NCBI GenBank assembly: GCA_947069175.1
Contig: CAMTDV010000013.1
Location: 58,534,610 to 58,598,609 of the forward strand
Origin: Scalesia atractyloides
Lineage: Eukaryota; Streptophyta; Magnoliopsida; Asterales; Asteraceae
Direction: 5' to 3'
DNA: 64,000 nt
The notes under the pieces were generated by a model, which was not told the DNA's origin, ran no database searches, and saw only the letters and a program-made list of their open reading frames with translations. Below are positions 33,284 to 45,430 of the stretch, one piece after another; position 1 is the first letter of the stretch; each line of letters begins with the position of its first letter. The translations under genes were made by a program, and so were the position numbers.

Positions 33284-33772
33284 CTAGGGTTTCTTTTTTT
33301 ATTTAATAAATGTAATGGTTTGTTTGTTTGTTTAAATAATGCACTTTGTTTACAATCTAAGTGTGAGGTGTTGGAAGATTAAAAACATGAATAAAGGTGT
33401 TACATAATCTTACAAAATGATAAGTGTTTAACATAAACGTGACGATTTTTTTAGGATGCCTTATGTGTAAGTGCTTTATGTTTAAATCATCAACGTCTTG
33501 CTTGATTTGAATTGCGTAAGCTTTAAGAATGCACAACGAGAATCACGAGTTAAATTGAATTGACAATTCATGTAACTAATAAGTGTACATTTATAAGTAT
33601 AAGCATGCATAAAGGTTGTGAATTTCGCATAATGATCAATTTGATTACAATCAAAACCTTGGATTTACAATGATTCGGAAATGAGATACTATTACAAGGT
33701 TTAGACCTTCCAAATATAAAAACACGAAGTAAACTTACTAAAAACGGAAAGTTACAAAAGTGAGGCGTTACA

Positions 33773-36037
33773 CGCTAGGATTGTGTTTTATACATGATAC
33801 ATGAAACAATTACAAACAGTAAGCAAAACTTTGAGAGTTTTGTAACATGCATTTAGGATCTTTGGAAAACTTGTGTCGAAATTCATTAAAGGTCATTGCG
33901 TAGGAGCTGCGGCTAATAACTCGGGCAAACACCATTATCTATATTGTCCATACTATTTTTATTCATACGAGCAGGTAACCTACGCAAAACGAAATACGGG
34001 TACGCAAATATACATGAAACTTAACCTATACATCGACGGATGTTGAAGTACATCACATACGACCTTCGAGGCACGACCTTGAGGAAGCACGGCATTACCA
34101 CAATGATGCTAATCCCGTTAGCAGGAGAACCACTGACCAGAATGTGGCAATTTGTCATGTGGTCCTTTAAGCGACACCAATCACGCTAAGGTACGTCCAA
34201 ACTAGATTTCACAATAATCAGTACTTATTATAATGGTAATTATAATTATTGACGTTGCAAAAAAAGTCACATGTCTTTGCATTCCCCCTACTTCATTAAT
34301 GGCGATTACGCCATGTTCGACATTCCATGCTAATGTCACCTAACAATAAGTCATCGCAGGAAATTCCAGGTAAAGTCCACGTTCATTTATTGAAATTCCA
34401 ACTTTTGCATATAATGAGTAGATTCTCACATCTCTACTCCTCCTAATGGTCATTGTATCATGAGAGTTTCTTTCATGATAGCGAACACCCATTTGCTTCA
34501 TTATTTGATAAATTCATAAGTTACGCATGCATTGTTTGTTACGCGTGTGGTTAGTTGATTCATGGAGACCATCAGGGACTTCACTTTGAATGGTTGTTTC
34601 ATCAATAATTCAACTATTGTTTCACTATACTCAAATTTTTGCATTGTGATCCAGATAACCTGCATTATTGTAAGTGTTGATTCCTTGATATCGAGTACAC
34701 GAATTTCATGAAACTTCTTTTCTTTTCAAGTTACATACATGGTTTTTCGTTGGGACCATGTTGAAATTTCCAAGTTAATACACGTATTCGTTGTTGGATT
34801 GCGCTTAAATTAAGTTTAGTTGTTTGAACTTGCTCACTGTATGTATATTCAGTTCAAGGTTCCATATGATTCATTGAGGTCATCATATTCAAAGTAATCT
34901 CAACAAGCACTTCATTTGTTTCGAACCATAGTAGACTTGTTTGGTCTTCAACTCCATTAAATCGTTTGTTCGTTACGACACCTTGTGGTGGCGTTTTCAC
35001 TAATTTGAAGCTTGCGCTAATCTCATTTGCACAGCTCATGTACAAATTTAATTATTTATTTAGTTATTTATTTTTAAATCCATCTTATTGATTTATTATT
35101 TTAAAGCAATCTTAATACAATTGTGTGTAAAGATAATGGTACAAATATTCATGTTATATTCCGGTGTACTCCTTAATGGTTCTTTTATCACCGGTCAAAA
35201 ATTTTGGGATGTTTATTGTTCTTCTGCTATCGATCTAAAGTTATATTTATTTGTTCTCTCATCTTCAATTGAAAATCCTATGAGATTTATTTGGAACAAA
35301 AATTCAGATTTTCTTCGTTGAAACTTTCATCTAATTGCAAACACCGTGAATTTGTTCGGTCATCGTTATCATAGAATTATTTCAAACACTACGACCCCTT
35401 GTGGCATCGGTATAAACTTTTAGTTTGGGCTAATCATGATCAATCGTTCATGCAAAACTACAGATGTTTTTTAGTTTGACTTACCATTTAAATAGTCTTA
35501 ATGCAACAATGTATTAAGACAATGATACACTAATATGTTGTATATTGATGTATCCTTGCAATTCAATAATGTCAACCATTGATTTTTATCCATGTTATGG
35601 TTGATAGTTGACAAATCATTTTCGTGCATCTATTCCATTGAGCTGGTTAATTCTAAGTTTCATCCATTCAACAACCAACTCGAGTTTCTGTTGGTAGTAA
35701 ATTCTATTGTTTCTAAAATTCAATTGTAGATTGTGAACGTTCATTGGACATCTATTGGTTGAATTCCTCCTTTGTTGGACCCCCGTAAACTTAGTCTACA
35801 TTGGTGATTGTGTCACTATGCTTTGTTCACTTGGCATCGACTTCCGAAACAAATTTAGTTAAACCGTTAAGTTCTTATTGTGGTAGTATGTCCTCATATT
35901 CATATAATAAGCATGTCTTGATACAATTAAATTTTTCCATTACTTTGACATTATTCATATTTGCCAACGCATGACACAACTCTAAGGAGATGACATAGTC
36001 TAAATCTCGAGGACGAAATTTCTTTAACAGGGGAGAA
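33773..36037 (+). other. LARD-B internal region and polypurine tract
   Basis: Follows LARD-A 18890-21066 throughout. Ends CGAGGACGAAATTTCTTTAACAGGGGAGAA (pre-PPT plus polypurine tract, split here as ACGAAATTTC and AACAGGGGAGAA). No conserved ORF. Confidence 0.75.
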
Positions 36038-37971
36038 TGTGACAACCTGTACTTTTTGGGTTATAATTACGTGGATAAGGAATATTAATACCATCATGAG
36101 TAGCGTAATTGGATGTAATTTAACATAAATAGGCTCTTGGAAAGCCTAGGAACGTCTACTTGATTCACGTCACGCGATTTGACATTTTCGAGAACTTTAA
36201 TGCATAATCAAATTTTAAGCGAACTGACAACGGCTAAATACTAACAACGCCTAAGAATACAAGTTTTGTACTTATATTTACCTTATATTGATCATAACAC
36301 GAATGATACTGGACAAGTAAGAGCACAAACGCGAGAGTTACGCGGAAACGAGAACACACCGGTAATTAAAAATGAAACGGAAGCACCGGACTCGAATTAG
36401 GTCTCGATATTAATATATTATGATATTTTTAGCTTCGTTTTCAAATTTTTATATTCACTATCGAAATCAGATAGAAAAACGAATCAGAAACGGCAAACGA
36501 GGCATTTACGCGATTTTAACGCAACTGACGAACGAAAGCGTCAAACGTCAACTACCGACACTAGTTTATATATTTATGATCCTAAATTTATATTCTACGA
36601 CATTCTACAAAGTTCGGGAGTGAAAACGGGCCTCGCGAACGCTATTGGGCCGCACAACAATTTGAACCGCACTAGTGGGCCTTGGTCCCAACCCACCACG
36701 AAACCCTAACTATAAAAGCATTATTTTCCTCCTGTCCTCATTTGAAACCCTAGCACACCATGCCTACTCTCTATACTACGGCGACCGGAGTAATTCTGAC
36801 GGTTTTCGGTCGTTTTTTCCAGCGAAATACATCACATCTACAACCTCCTTCCCTTACACCTTGTACCCACACCCATCTAGTCTAGAGAGAGAGATAAAAA
36901 AAAGAGTAAGACGGGGAGAGGGAGAGCGGTGACAGAAGAGGAGCCTACCACCTCCTTATGGTGGTGCAGCGGCGAACGCCGGCAGCGGCTGTGCTGCAGC
37001 AGTGGCAGTCGCGTTTCCACGACGGGCCACCATTCTCCGGCAACTGGCAGAGGTGCGGCGGAGAAGCCGGTTCTCCGTGAAGAGCGATGGTAGACGGTGG
37101 CGATAGAGGTGGTGGTTATGCTTGACTCAAGGTTTGGTTCGATTCAATTATATGTTTCAGGTTTGGTTCGGTTTATGTTTGACTGGGGTTTTCAGGTTTA
37201 GGATGCGGGTCTCAGTTCAAGTTCGGGTTCCGGTTCAACTTATTTTAGATTCATTTCGGGGATCGTTTCAAGCTCAGTCAAACCTGTGTCGATATTGGTC
37301 AACAACAGTCAATGGGTAGCTTCAGTTCAGTTTGGGTGTTCGAGTCAACACGGGTTAAACCTGGTCAACTCAGTCAACTAGGGTAAAACCCGGTCAATCC
37401 AATCGACGCTAGAATTGCTAAAGTTTTAACGATGCGTTTAAACATTTATATATACATTAGTCTCATGTTATTTTAGCGCCAAACCAATCTTAAACCGAAC
37501 CGATTAGTAAAAACATTATATCAAAAATTACTCATACTCGTACGATGGATTTTTTATATAAATTGTGTATATGCTAACTAAAAAAACAAACCGACACATT
37601 GTTACATAATAATATATATGCATGTATGTATATATATATATATATAGTTGACATTGGCTTGTTGCATTTTGAAAATATATCGACAACTTGTATTCCCGGG
37701 ATCATCCAAAAACAGAGGAAACTCTGTCCGATGTTCGTTAAAAAATATATATTTTTATATAGACTAAACACCAACGAAAATCCATCAGGATTCGAAATAT
37801 TTTATAAAATAAATATAAGTGTATATTTATTTTTTACAACTCTTTGTAACTCGCAAAACAAATGATACCATTTCAATGAACGTAACTTATAAATTAACCA
37901 GACAATTTATACAAAATAAATATAATTATACATATTTATTTCAAACATCTAGAATTCGGAAAACTTATGTG
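36038..37971 (+). repeat. LARD-B 3' LTR, truncated
   Basis: Starts TGTGACAACC, TATA box TATAAAAG at 36711-36718, then a GA-rich leader (about 36880-36930) and seven (A/G)GTCAA W-box complements at about 37284-37398. Homology to the LARD LTR is lost at about 37971. Confidence 0.8.
36711..36718 (+). promoter_or_regulatory. LTR promoter TATA box (LARD-B)
   Basis: TATAAAAG after AAACCCTAAC, in the same setting as in LARD-A. Confidence 0.7.
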
Positions 37972-38349
37972 AGAGGGGATCGGCTCTCCCCTTGTGAGCA
38001 CCGGACCTCAGCTAACAGAGGCGGAATCATTGTTAGCGAGTTGGACAAACAAACAAGACGATATGCTGCTTAAATGCCTTTGATTCGTATTAATAAACAT
38101 GAAGATTACAGACGAGTAAACAACTAGACAGGGCTTTGCCATAGTCACACACCAACTAATCTGAACACAACACTCAAGCCCCACTATTTATAGGCCAACA
38201 TGGCTCACACAAAGAGTGAGTGTTGCTGGCTCATGCGAGTGTTTGCTCGTACGAGTGATAAGATGTAAAACATATAAAAATGGCGTTCTAAGCCCTATTT
38301 ACATAACCGACATATCCTAGACGTAGGCAATAGACATTATGCACCAACA
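37972..38349 (-). repeat. Copia-2 3' LTR
   Basis: Starts TGTTGGTGC at 38349 on the minus strand, right after the polypurine tract. The lower end is placed where LARD-B homology stops; no TSD was identified. Minus-strand TATA at 38185-38192, and a CGTACG palindrome near 38250. Confidence 0.7.
38185..38192 (-). promoter_or_regulatory. LTR TATA box (Copia-2)
   Basis: TATAAATA within CCTATAAATAGTGGGG on the minus strand, a textbook plant TATA. Confidence 0.7.
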
Positions 38350-38361
38350 AACTCCCCCTTG
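38350..38361 (-). promoter_or_regulatory. Polypurine tract of Copia-2
   Basis: AAGGGGGAGTT on the minus strand, abutting TGTTGG. Confidence 0.85.
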
Positions 38362-38400
38362 GATGTCGCCGCAGTCTTGGATAGTCTTCAAAAAATTTCT

Positions 38401-41400
38401 TCAAAAATATTTGACATTAACGTCCAAAGAAACATTTCGGTGACCTGCAGTGCTCCTCAGGAGATATCGGCGTTTGGTCTGTAGGAGGAGACCGATTGTA
38501 CGTGTTGCCAAACCGAAAGCTTTTAAGCGATGAAATTCGCTTTCTCTCTGCAATCCTTCCATCATTCTTTTCTTTCTTTTGCTGCTCAATCTCTTCTAGC
38601 TTCCTCCATGTAGTGTTCCATGCTGTTCCTGAATGTATGTCATTAGCAAAACAAACATTACCAATCTTCTGGAATTGGAGAGCCTGTTCTTTATCTCTTT
38701 CCTCAAAACTAATTTTGCTGTAGAAAAGACATTCTATATCCTTCTTAGAGCAATCGACTAGCCACATTGGGTCTAGTACTCGAATGCCGCGCCATAGACC
38801 ATATATTCTTGTGTACGGCTTCGGATAGTTCTTCAGTTATCTTCCAAGAATCTTCATCTGGATGGACACAAATAACAGCTTCACCAGTACTTGAATCATA
38901 GTGCCACCATTTGAAAATCTTGAAGAAATCTTGCTCCCATCTTGATCAGAGGCATGTTTTTCATCACTTTCGGCCTCTTCATTATCAACATCACATCTTT
39001 TTCCTTTGTAACAGGATCGATCTTTGTGACACGTTTAGGCATATGCGGCTTCCATCGTTTAAATCCGTGAGTAGCTTCCAACTTGATTAGTTTCCACAGC
39101 CGTTGGTCATGAAATTTCATCTTTAGATTTATCATCTTGGTCTGCACCAGTTCTTTAATATCCCAGAACGGCAGGGTCTTGATATCGCTCAGGTGTCGGA
39201 AGTACTAGAGCCCATACTCCCGTTTAATCGCATAAACATCATGTTTTCAATCCATTCCCATCTAATGATGTCCCCCAGAGAAATGTTAGCATCACGCGTA
39301 AAGAATGTTAGAGGACGTTTAAATTTCCGTTTTTCTAGTAACGCTTTGAACCATAGTTTCCTCATCTCGGCATTTTCTTCTTTAGATAAACGTTGAGGAA
39401 CCGTTCCCTGTTTGACAGCCTCTTCAACATTTCGCTTTAGTAGATCATCATTCTCAGCTGCAAACAATTCACTGAAGGTTGGGGAGTCATTTGTACCCTC
39501 TCCGGCAATATTAACAACATTGTCATCAGAATCATCCTCCATGACAACCCTGTCATAATCGTGTGCATCAGAAAAATATTTGAAGATATAGTCCTCAGGC
39601 TGAAGAGCACTGATGTCATTTAGCTCTTCTTCAAAATCAAACCCAAACGCCTTTTCGTCCACGTCCAACATTTGCGCAATCTCTTCCTTTGTATAACTGG
39701 GACGAACTCACCCTCTTCTACGTCATGCTCTAAATACAATATCTTTGGTTTGGGCAAGCCAGGAACAGTTGACATATTAGACACTGTGAGGATTCCTGCC
39801 TGCTTAGAATCCTTCGAGCTCTCATATGAATTTCCCTGATCTTTGTCACCTTCAATTTGGTTGGTTGAGTCGTATAAGTACACAGAAAAATCAATATATT
39901 CATTCAAATCAGATTTTGTTACACGAATTGCCGAACCACAGATATCATTATCATCATCATCACTATCATTATCAGACTTTTCCTTAGATGCACCATCAGT
40001 TTCGTTCAAGTCTTCATCATCCTTATTGGAATTCTCAGCAAACTCATCTAATTCTTCCTCAATCTCTTTCACCATCTTTCTTTTTCTTAGCCATTCTTGA
40101 TGTTTCAGATAGATTCGACATGTCAATATCTACATCCTTTGGCTTTCCCACCAACACAAACTTCTTTGTCTGCTCATACACCACTATCTCTGAAGACACT
40201 GGTTCAGATTCAGCTTCAGGCTCAGTTATATCAATCACAGGTTCCTCTCCAACCTTCTGTTTACCTTTTCCCTAATCGTCAGATATTTCTTGGGCTATAT
40301 GTTCCCGCTCAGCAACTCTTTCCCTAGCCTCTTCCCTTTCAATCTCATCAATTTCCGCGGCCAAATTAATCCCGAGTTTCTTGGTAAGAATTTTCTCGAA
40401 TAAGCTCATTTGCCGTTGATTTCTGAGGTGTTCATTATATTATTCCATCCGTTTCCTCAGCCTTTCGTTCTCAGACACAATACTTGCCAAAAAAGCCTCA
40501 AGATGTTGTTTATCTTCTTTCAGGCCCTTAATCTGCTCTTGTAATTCAGCAATTTTAACATTGTTCAGCTTCACTTGATTTTCTAACTCATCAATCCTCG
40601 TGTCATTGAACATGTCTGCAGAAAATTCTTCCCCCCTTGAATATCTCCAAAATCAAAGTCAAACTGATCTTCAAGCCTAGATCCTGTTGAGAACTAGGGT
40701 TGAGATTGAGTAGGATTAGGTTGAGGGGAGGGTTGTGGTGATGGTTGTAGAGGTGGTGATGGTGATGGTTTTGGAGATGGTTGTGGAAGGTGGCTGGTTT
40801 GGTGGTTGTGCTAAATCAGCTTTCCTTTGCACTTTTTTCTTTAACCTAGCTAACGGAGAGTCGGTACTTCTTGTTGCTTGTCTCTTTAAACGTTTTTATG
40901 GCCTCTTTGATGATTTGCGTATAGGGGTGTCAATTTTGTAATCTGAAGGCACATATGTAATATCATCTTCCCTTGTCGCTTTCCGTCTCCTCTCCTCAAC
41001 TTTACGCTTTTCTTCAGCCAATCTTTCTAGCTCTTTTTCTTTGGCTCTCTCTTTCTTGCCTGCTATCCTATCCTCTTCATCGGTGCTCGAGGAGGATGCC
41101 TCATCAACTCTGCTTTCTTTACCACCAAAAGCTTGTCTTTCAATATCAGCAGCCATTGCCTCGACATTTTCTTCTATGTCCGGCTCATCAACCAATCCTG
41201 TGCTGGTAGTACACGTTTGTTCTTTTGAGGAGTAGAGAATGAAGATGTAGCTGTCTACTTTCATTTCGCCCCATTTCCCCCTTTCTTATCCTCCTCGTAA
41301 ACCATACACTTCGTTTCGCAACAAAACCATCTAGAGCTTCCAACTCATCAACTACATCACTTGCTATCATCTTTACGCCACTTCCCCCTAGGAGGCGCAA

Positions 41401-42702
41401 AATAATCTTTATCCATAACAAGCCCCAAAAACAGGCTTGGTGTTGGGAAAGGCTTTCAAGTGTAGATTCATCTTCTTTAACGTCGATACATCCATATGTT
41501 CAAGCCTCAAAATATCAGCTTTCTTCTTCTTCTTCAAGTTAGGATGTAGATGATCGAGCAGCATCTATACGAATCGCGGGCACCGCAGAAAATTTTCACG
41601 CTGTATGTTCTATACCATCTACGAAAAGATAAGTCTAGAAAAGTTGTAAGGCAAGTTGAGAACTAGTGCTGTTATCATGCACATCTGATAGTCGATGAGA
41701 TCATCAAATCCACCCTTTCTGTGGCTAAGGGCATGTATAATGCAGTGAGCAATGTAGCGAAAAAGGGCACTGAGATTTCCTTTCTTGAAAGGTGCAGCGT
41801 TCACGAATCCAGCATAGCCCATTCAATAAAAACATCCCTTGACCATATATTCAGGGTAACCAGCCGGGTTATCTTCATTGTCTTTAAACTCCAATACTGT
41901 ACGAATAAGACCTTATGTAATCTTGACCTCAATATCTTCGTTGTTGATGCGCACAATATATAGAATAGCATTTTCTTCCTCATTATATTCAGCCGCATTC
42001 CAAAAATACTCAACGTGAGATCGATATGCAGTATGTCTATCAGTAAGGGCTTTGGTAATCGGCAATCTACTCAAAAACTCTAACACATCTCTGTATGCAG
42101 CTATCTCTGGAATAGTCTCATCCAAAAGACAACAAACGTTATGGAACGGTGAGAATGTAGACTTCTTGATCTGCAAACACAAAGATTACACATACTTAGA
42201 AAAATTCAAGATTTTCAACATTAACATCTCGTACGAATCACCATTGTCAGTTATAAAGACAAAATATACAAGTCTGAATCAAAACCCGCTCGTACGAGAC
42301 ACTTCTTGTACAAGTTGAAATTCATACTTAACAATTTTAAGGATTTTCGAACAGACTTACTCGTACGAGTGGTGCTTCGTACGAGTCACAAGGAGATTTA
42401 AACATTTAAGAACATACTCGTACGAGTGAATATGATACTCAGTCATTTGAAACCTTGCTCGTATGAGAGATGATTCGTACGAGTTGCGAATCGCATCAAA
42501 TAACACCATATCAAACCGAACTTAAAACGTTTAGATTTTAGCAAATTAAATGTTGATTTAGAGGTTAAACGGGCCGATTATCACAAATTTTAGTTCAAGT
42601 TTATATATTACCGGTCCGATTATCCTAAATCTAAGTTTTATGTCCTTTTTGGTCTAATTTCGGCATTATAAGACTCAAAACAAGCATTAGTACCTTTCCC
42701 AT
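38401..42702 (-). pseudogene. Copia-2 ORF3 (env-position ORF), with 5' intron
   Basis: The N-terminal domain (42170-about 41610) has PFHNVCCLLDE near its start and SHVEYFWNAAEY about 60 residues in, the FW-motif domain also present in Copia-1. It continues through a Gly/His region (MGYAGFVNAAPF, ALSHRKGGFDDLIDY). Then come acidic and Lys-rich linkers (41264-40896), a Ser/Asp-rich segment (40126-39620), an acidic block (39671-39189) and a C-terminal coiled coil (38767-38417, EERDKEQALQFQK, KLEEIEQQKKEK). A three-codon first exon (42702-42694) ends at a GT donor, and a TTTGTGTTTGCAG acceptor lies at 42171-42183. The two exons are in frame across a 523-nt intron. Several frameshifts break the rest. 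Function unknown. Confidence 0.7.
42171..42693 (-). other. Predicted intron in front of Copia-2 ORF3
   Basis: Donor GTACTAATG at 42693, acceptor TTTGCAG at 42171-42177. Contains seven or so TCGTACGA-type palindromes and no ORF. Predicted by eye. Confidence 0.5.
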
Positions 42703-42840
42703 GAGAGAGGTGTGCCAATCAACCTCCCAAAATATAGATACGTAAAGATGATCAAGAAAATGAGTAGAAAGAACTTAATCACACAGAGTACACTTTCAGT
42801 CGCAACAGAGTCAATAGTGTGACTCGTGCGGATGAGAAGC

Positions 42841-42850
42841 CCTTTTATAC
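42841..42850 (-). promoter_or_regulatory. Internal promoter of Copia-2 ORF3
   Basis: TATAAAAGGG on the minus strand, about 140 bp upstream of the first-exon ATG, far from either LTR. Confidence 0.55.
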
Positions 42851-42859
42851 TCTATCAAG

Positions 42860-44340
42860 ATTGTTCACGGGTGATGCCTCGTACGAAATGAGTCTTTTAT
42901 CACTCGTACGAGTCAGTATGTCACTCGTACGAGTCAGTTCCTTGTACTTTGATTTTCCTTTTAAATTTTTGTGAAATTTTATCTGTTTTTATAACCCACT
43001 CAGTTGACCAAGTCCAAGTTAATGACCCTGGTTAACCGATTTGCTTACCAAGTCCAAGTAATGACCTTGGTTGACCATTGATTGACCAAAACAGATTTAA
43101 TTTAAAAATTTTAAAGTTTCAAATTAATGAACTTTTTGACGTTTCATGATTATCTTCTTAGCTAGATCCCAGCCCATGATCTTCAGCTATCCTCTAGCAA
43201 CTGTCGCCTTGACTTTGACTAACGGTGTTTTCATCATCGGTAGACTAAAATCTAAGATAGATTGCTAAATATAAACTGAAAATCCTTTTGGGTTTTTCTG
43301 AAAAGAAAGATAAAGTAAATAAAGATGTATTTACAGACATATTTTTGTGAGTTTTGTGTTAGAGGATTACATCAATATTTAGACAAATCACAAGTACCGT
43401 TGTTCTTAGTACTAACTTTATGGTTTTAAACATATTTACTTAGATTGCCAATATACTTATCCACTTAAACCTCTACACGTTTCCCAATTGTTTCAAGATA
43501 TATTAGGTAATTTAAGGAACATGAAATAACTGTGTTTCCCATCTCAGAATATACTCCCGCATCGAGATTCCAGAATTTCATCTCATAGGTGAATATATCT
43601 AACTGATATATGTACATGGGGTGAATTGCGAGACCTTGAGAGCTCAGGTTAGTCTTTCCATACAGAGAAAGAGATGAATTATCGACTATAGGTGGTGTTC
43701 CATTTAGGAATCTTTTGAACTGTAGATGTTGTAAATTTTTTGAGATACTCATTTTTTGTGTAGCTTTTGGAGATGAATAACGCGTAAAGTATTATACAAG
43801 TTCTAGGTTATTGCCGACGCAAAATCAAAATAACTTGTATAATACCCAAGATATCAACTAAATATAAAGACCTAGTATCACAGAATCTGGCATTCTCTCA
43901 AACGAAATTTCGGAGTACTAAGTCCATATATCCGAGAGATGTCGACCTAAAAATTACTCAGTTTTTCTTTTAGTTTATATCTTGAAGAATAATTTACTGA
44001 ACGAGTGAAGCCTATTGGCACATCATCAGTAAGATCTGTTTAGTTACCCATTTAAACATTCCATATCTTTAGCATACTGTGATAGTCCACTGATGTAATA
44101 TGATCACCTCTTTTCACAGAACTCTTTTTTGTCCCTTTTTTTAATGTTTTTGTATTTTTCACAACTTTTCTCCCCCTAAAATCAAAACCATATTTTTTTG
44201 TTTTTAGTTTTTAAGGAAGAAAGAAAAATAGGTACATAAAAACATATACCATACCGATGAGAATCACGTCAAGTACTCGTCATCCTCAAATTCAACCTCT
44301 TTTCCAACCCCCGATGTCAGCTTTTTTTTAAACTATTTAA
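42860..44340 (-). other. Copia-2 spacer between pol and ORF3
   Basis: Non-coding. Holds CGTACG palindromes near 42883-42940 and T-rich plus-strand tracts with CTCCCCCTAAA (44171-44182) that also occur in Copia-3 (59359-59369). The plus-strand phrase CAAACGAAATTTCGG is shared with Copia-3. These secondary purine tracts (minus strand) may act as extra plus-strand primers; that is a guess. Confidence 0.5.
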
Positions 44341-44343
44341 TTT

Positions 44344-44600
44344 CAAAAGATTTTTAAATCTTGTTCTATCAAAAGCTTGGTGTAAAAATCTGCTTTTTGG
44401 TCATCAGTGTGGATTTTTTTCCAATCTAACCAACTTTTTCTCGTAACAATCATGGATAAAGTGGTGTCGAATTTCTATGTGTTTAGTGCGTGAGTGTTGA
44501 ACTGGGTTTTTAGTGATATCAATAGCTGCCTTGTTATCTACATGTATGGGAGTGTCATGTTTCGGGAAGCTCCACTGTCCATAATCCACTTTGAAATAAT
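44344..44600 (-). pseudogene. pol: Copia-2 pol remnant: protease motif fused to RNase H end
   Basis: At about 44590-44560 one minus frame reads [11 protein letters not shown], the aspartic protease active site of copia elements. Within a few codons a different frame continues as [20 protein letters not shown] then [14 protein letters not shown], the RNase H C-terminal region including its DNKAA motif. The rest of protease, all of integrase and all of reverse transcriptase are absent. The junction lies around a CATGAC sequence that could have served as microhomology. The end of pol after 44404 is in yet another frame and stops near 44344. Cannot encode an active enzyme. Confidence 0.8.
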
Positions 44601-45426
44601 TGGCCTTGGGAGCCCCTGCACACATTGGAAGAAATTACTTAAACAGAGAAACCCAAGCCTACTTGTTCTTGGGTGGGTTTGGAATATCAAACTTTGGAAA
44701 TTTGATCTTGACATTTTGTTTGAATTTTGTTTTAGGTGGAGTAGATGTTTTCATTTCTACTAAAGATGGTTTGACTTTTGCTACCCAAATTGTGTTTTCA
44801 GAATTGCCTTTTTAAAATAGAATTTTGAATCCTTTTGACAATTCTTGATAGAAGTTTCACCAATTTCAAATTTTGAATTAAATTGAATCGTTGATGTCAC
44901 TTTTTTATTGGATTCATTGTTTCTTTTCAAAATTTGTTTTGGTACAAACTTGGGTGCTTTTTGTTTCTCATCTTTTGTAGATCTGATTGAGTTGGAAACA
45001 AGTTTTGGATTTCTTTGAGAACATTGTCGTGCAATATGCCCAACATTGTTACATTTGTAGCACGTCCTGCTGTCTTTCCTAACAGAGGAATCCAAATCAT
45101 GTTTTCTACTTTCTTTTTCCTTCTTAAATTCATCATTGGATTGTTTACCAATGATCTCTTTTTTCTTTTCAGTAGTTGTCCATAGACAAAATTTATTTTC
45201 TTTGCAAAGTTCAATTTTGAAACTTGTTCGTTATTTACTTTTGAAAACCCAAACCTGCTCTCTTGTTTTCAGGGTAATCTCTTTTCCTCTGATGATAGTG
45301 TTTGTTTAAACATTTTGATTTAGAATAAAATGATGCATCAAAGTTGAAATCAATTGCAATTGGTTTCTTGAAAGTTTGATTTCCAATTGCGTACATGATA
45401 TTCATCAAAGTTGAAATCAATTGCAA
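44601..45426 (-). pseudogene. gag: Copia-2 gag, nucleocapsid region
   Basis: The minus strand carries the zinc knuckle CYKCNNVGHIARQC (45062-45021), a correct CX2CX4HX4C. It is preceded by a Lys/Glu/Asp-rich segment and followed by a Lys/Pro/Phe-rich linker that runs to the protease motif, the normal order in copia polyproteins. The reading needs more than one frame (45214-44927 against 45095-44781), so it is decayed. The capsid part is missing upstream. A 25-base phrase beginning CATCAAAGTTGAAATC occurs twice (about 45335 and 45403), at the edge facing the transposase sequence. Confidence 0.75.
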
Positions 45427-45430
45427 TTTA

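Larger units (their letters stand above)
31280..33772 (-). repeat. Solo LTR in LARD-B (minus)
   Basis: Plus-strand TGTCACACCCC...GGCGTTACA, which on the minus strand is TGTAACGCC...GGGGTGTGACA. Flanks are CTCTA and CGCTA (4 of 5 bases match), and the LARD-B internal sequence continues across it. Only one LTR and no internal region, so it is a product of LTR-LTR recombination. Minus-strand TATA at 33171-33177. No ORF of note. Confidence 0.85.
30590..37971 (+). mobile_element. LARD-B: damaged relative of LARD-A
   Basis: A partial 5' LTR (about 30590-31192), internal sequence homologous to LARD-A (31193-31279 and 33773-36037), a polypurine tract and a partial 3' LTR (36038-37971). A deletion of roughly 1.2 kb relative to LARD-A joins the LTR at GGGGGTGGAAAG to internal sequence at ATACATACAGAA, removing the LTR end and the primer site. 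A solo LTR (31280-33772) interrupts the internal region. The 3' LTR is cut at 37971 where Copia-2 begins. No coding potential. Confidence 0.75.
37972..45426 (-). mobile_element. Copia-2: SIRE-like copia derivative with ORF3 and collapsed gag-pol
   Basis: Minus strand, from high to low coordinates: gag nucleocapsid remnant, a protease active-site motif fused to the RNase H end, non-coding spacer, internal promoter and intron, ORF3, polypurine tract, 3' LTR. Integrase and reverse transcriptase are missing. The 5' LTR, primer site and N-terminal gag are not present: gag is bounded at 45428 by Mutator-like transposase sequence. Non-autonomous. Confidence 0.8.
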
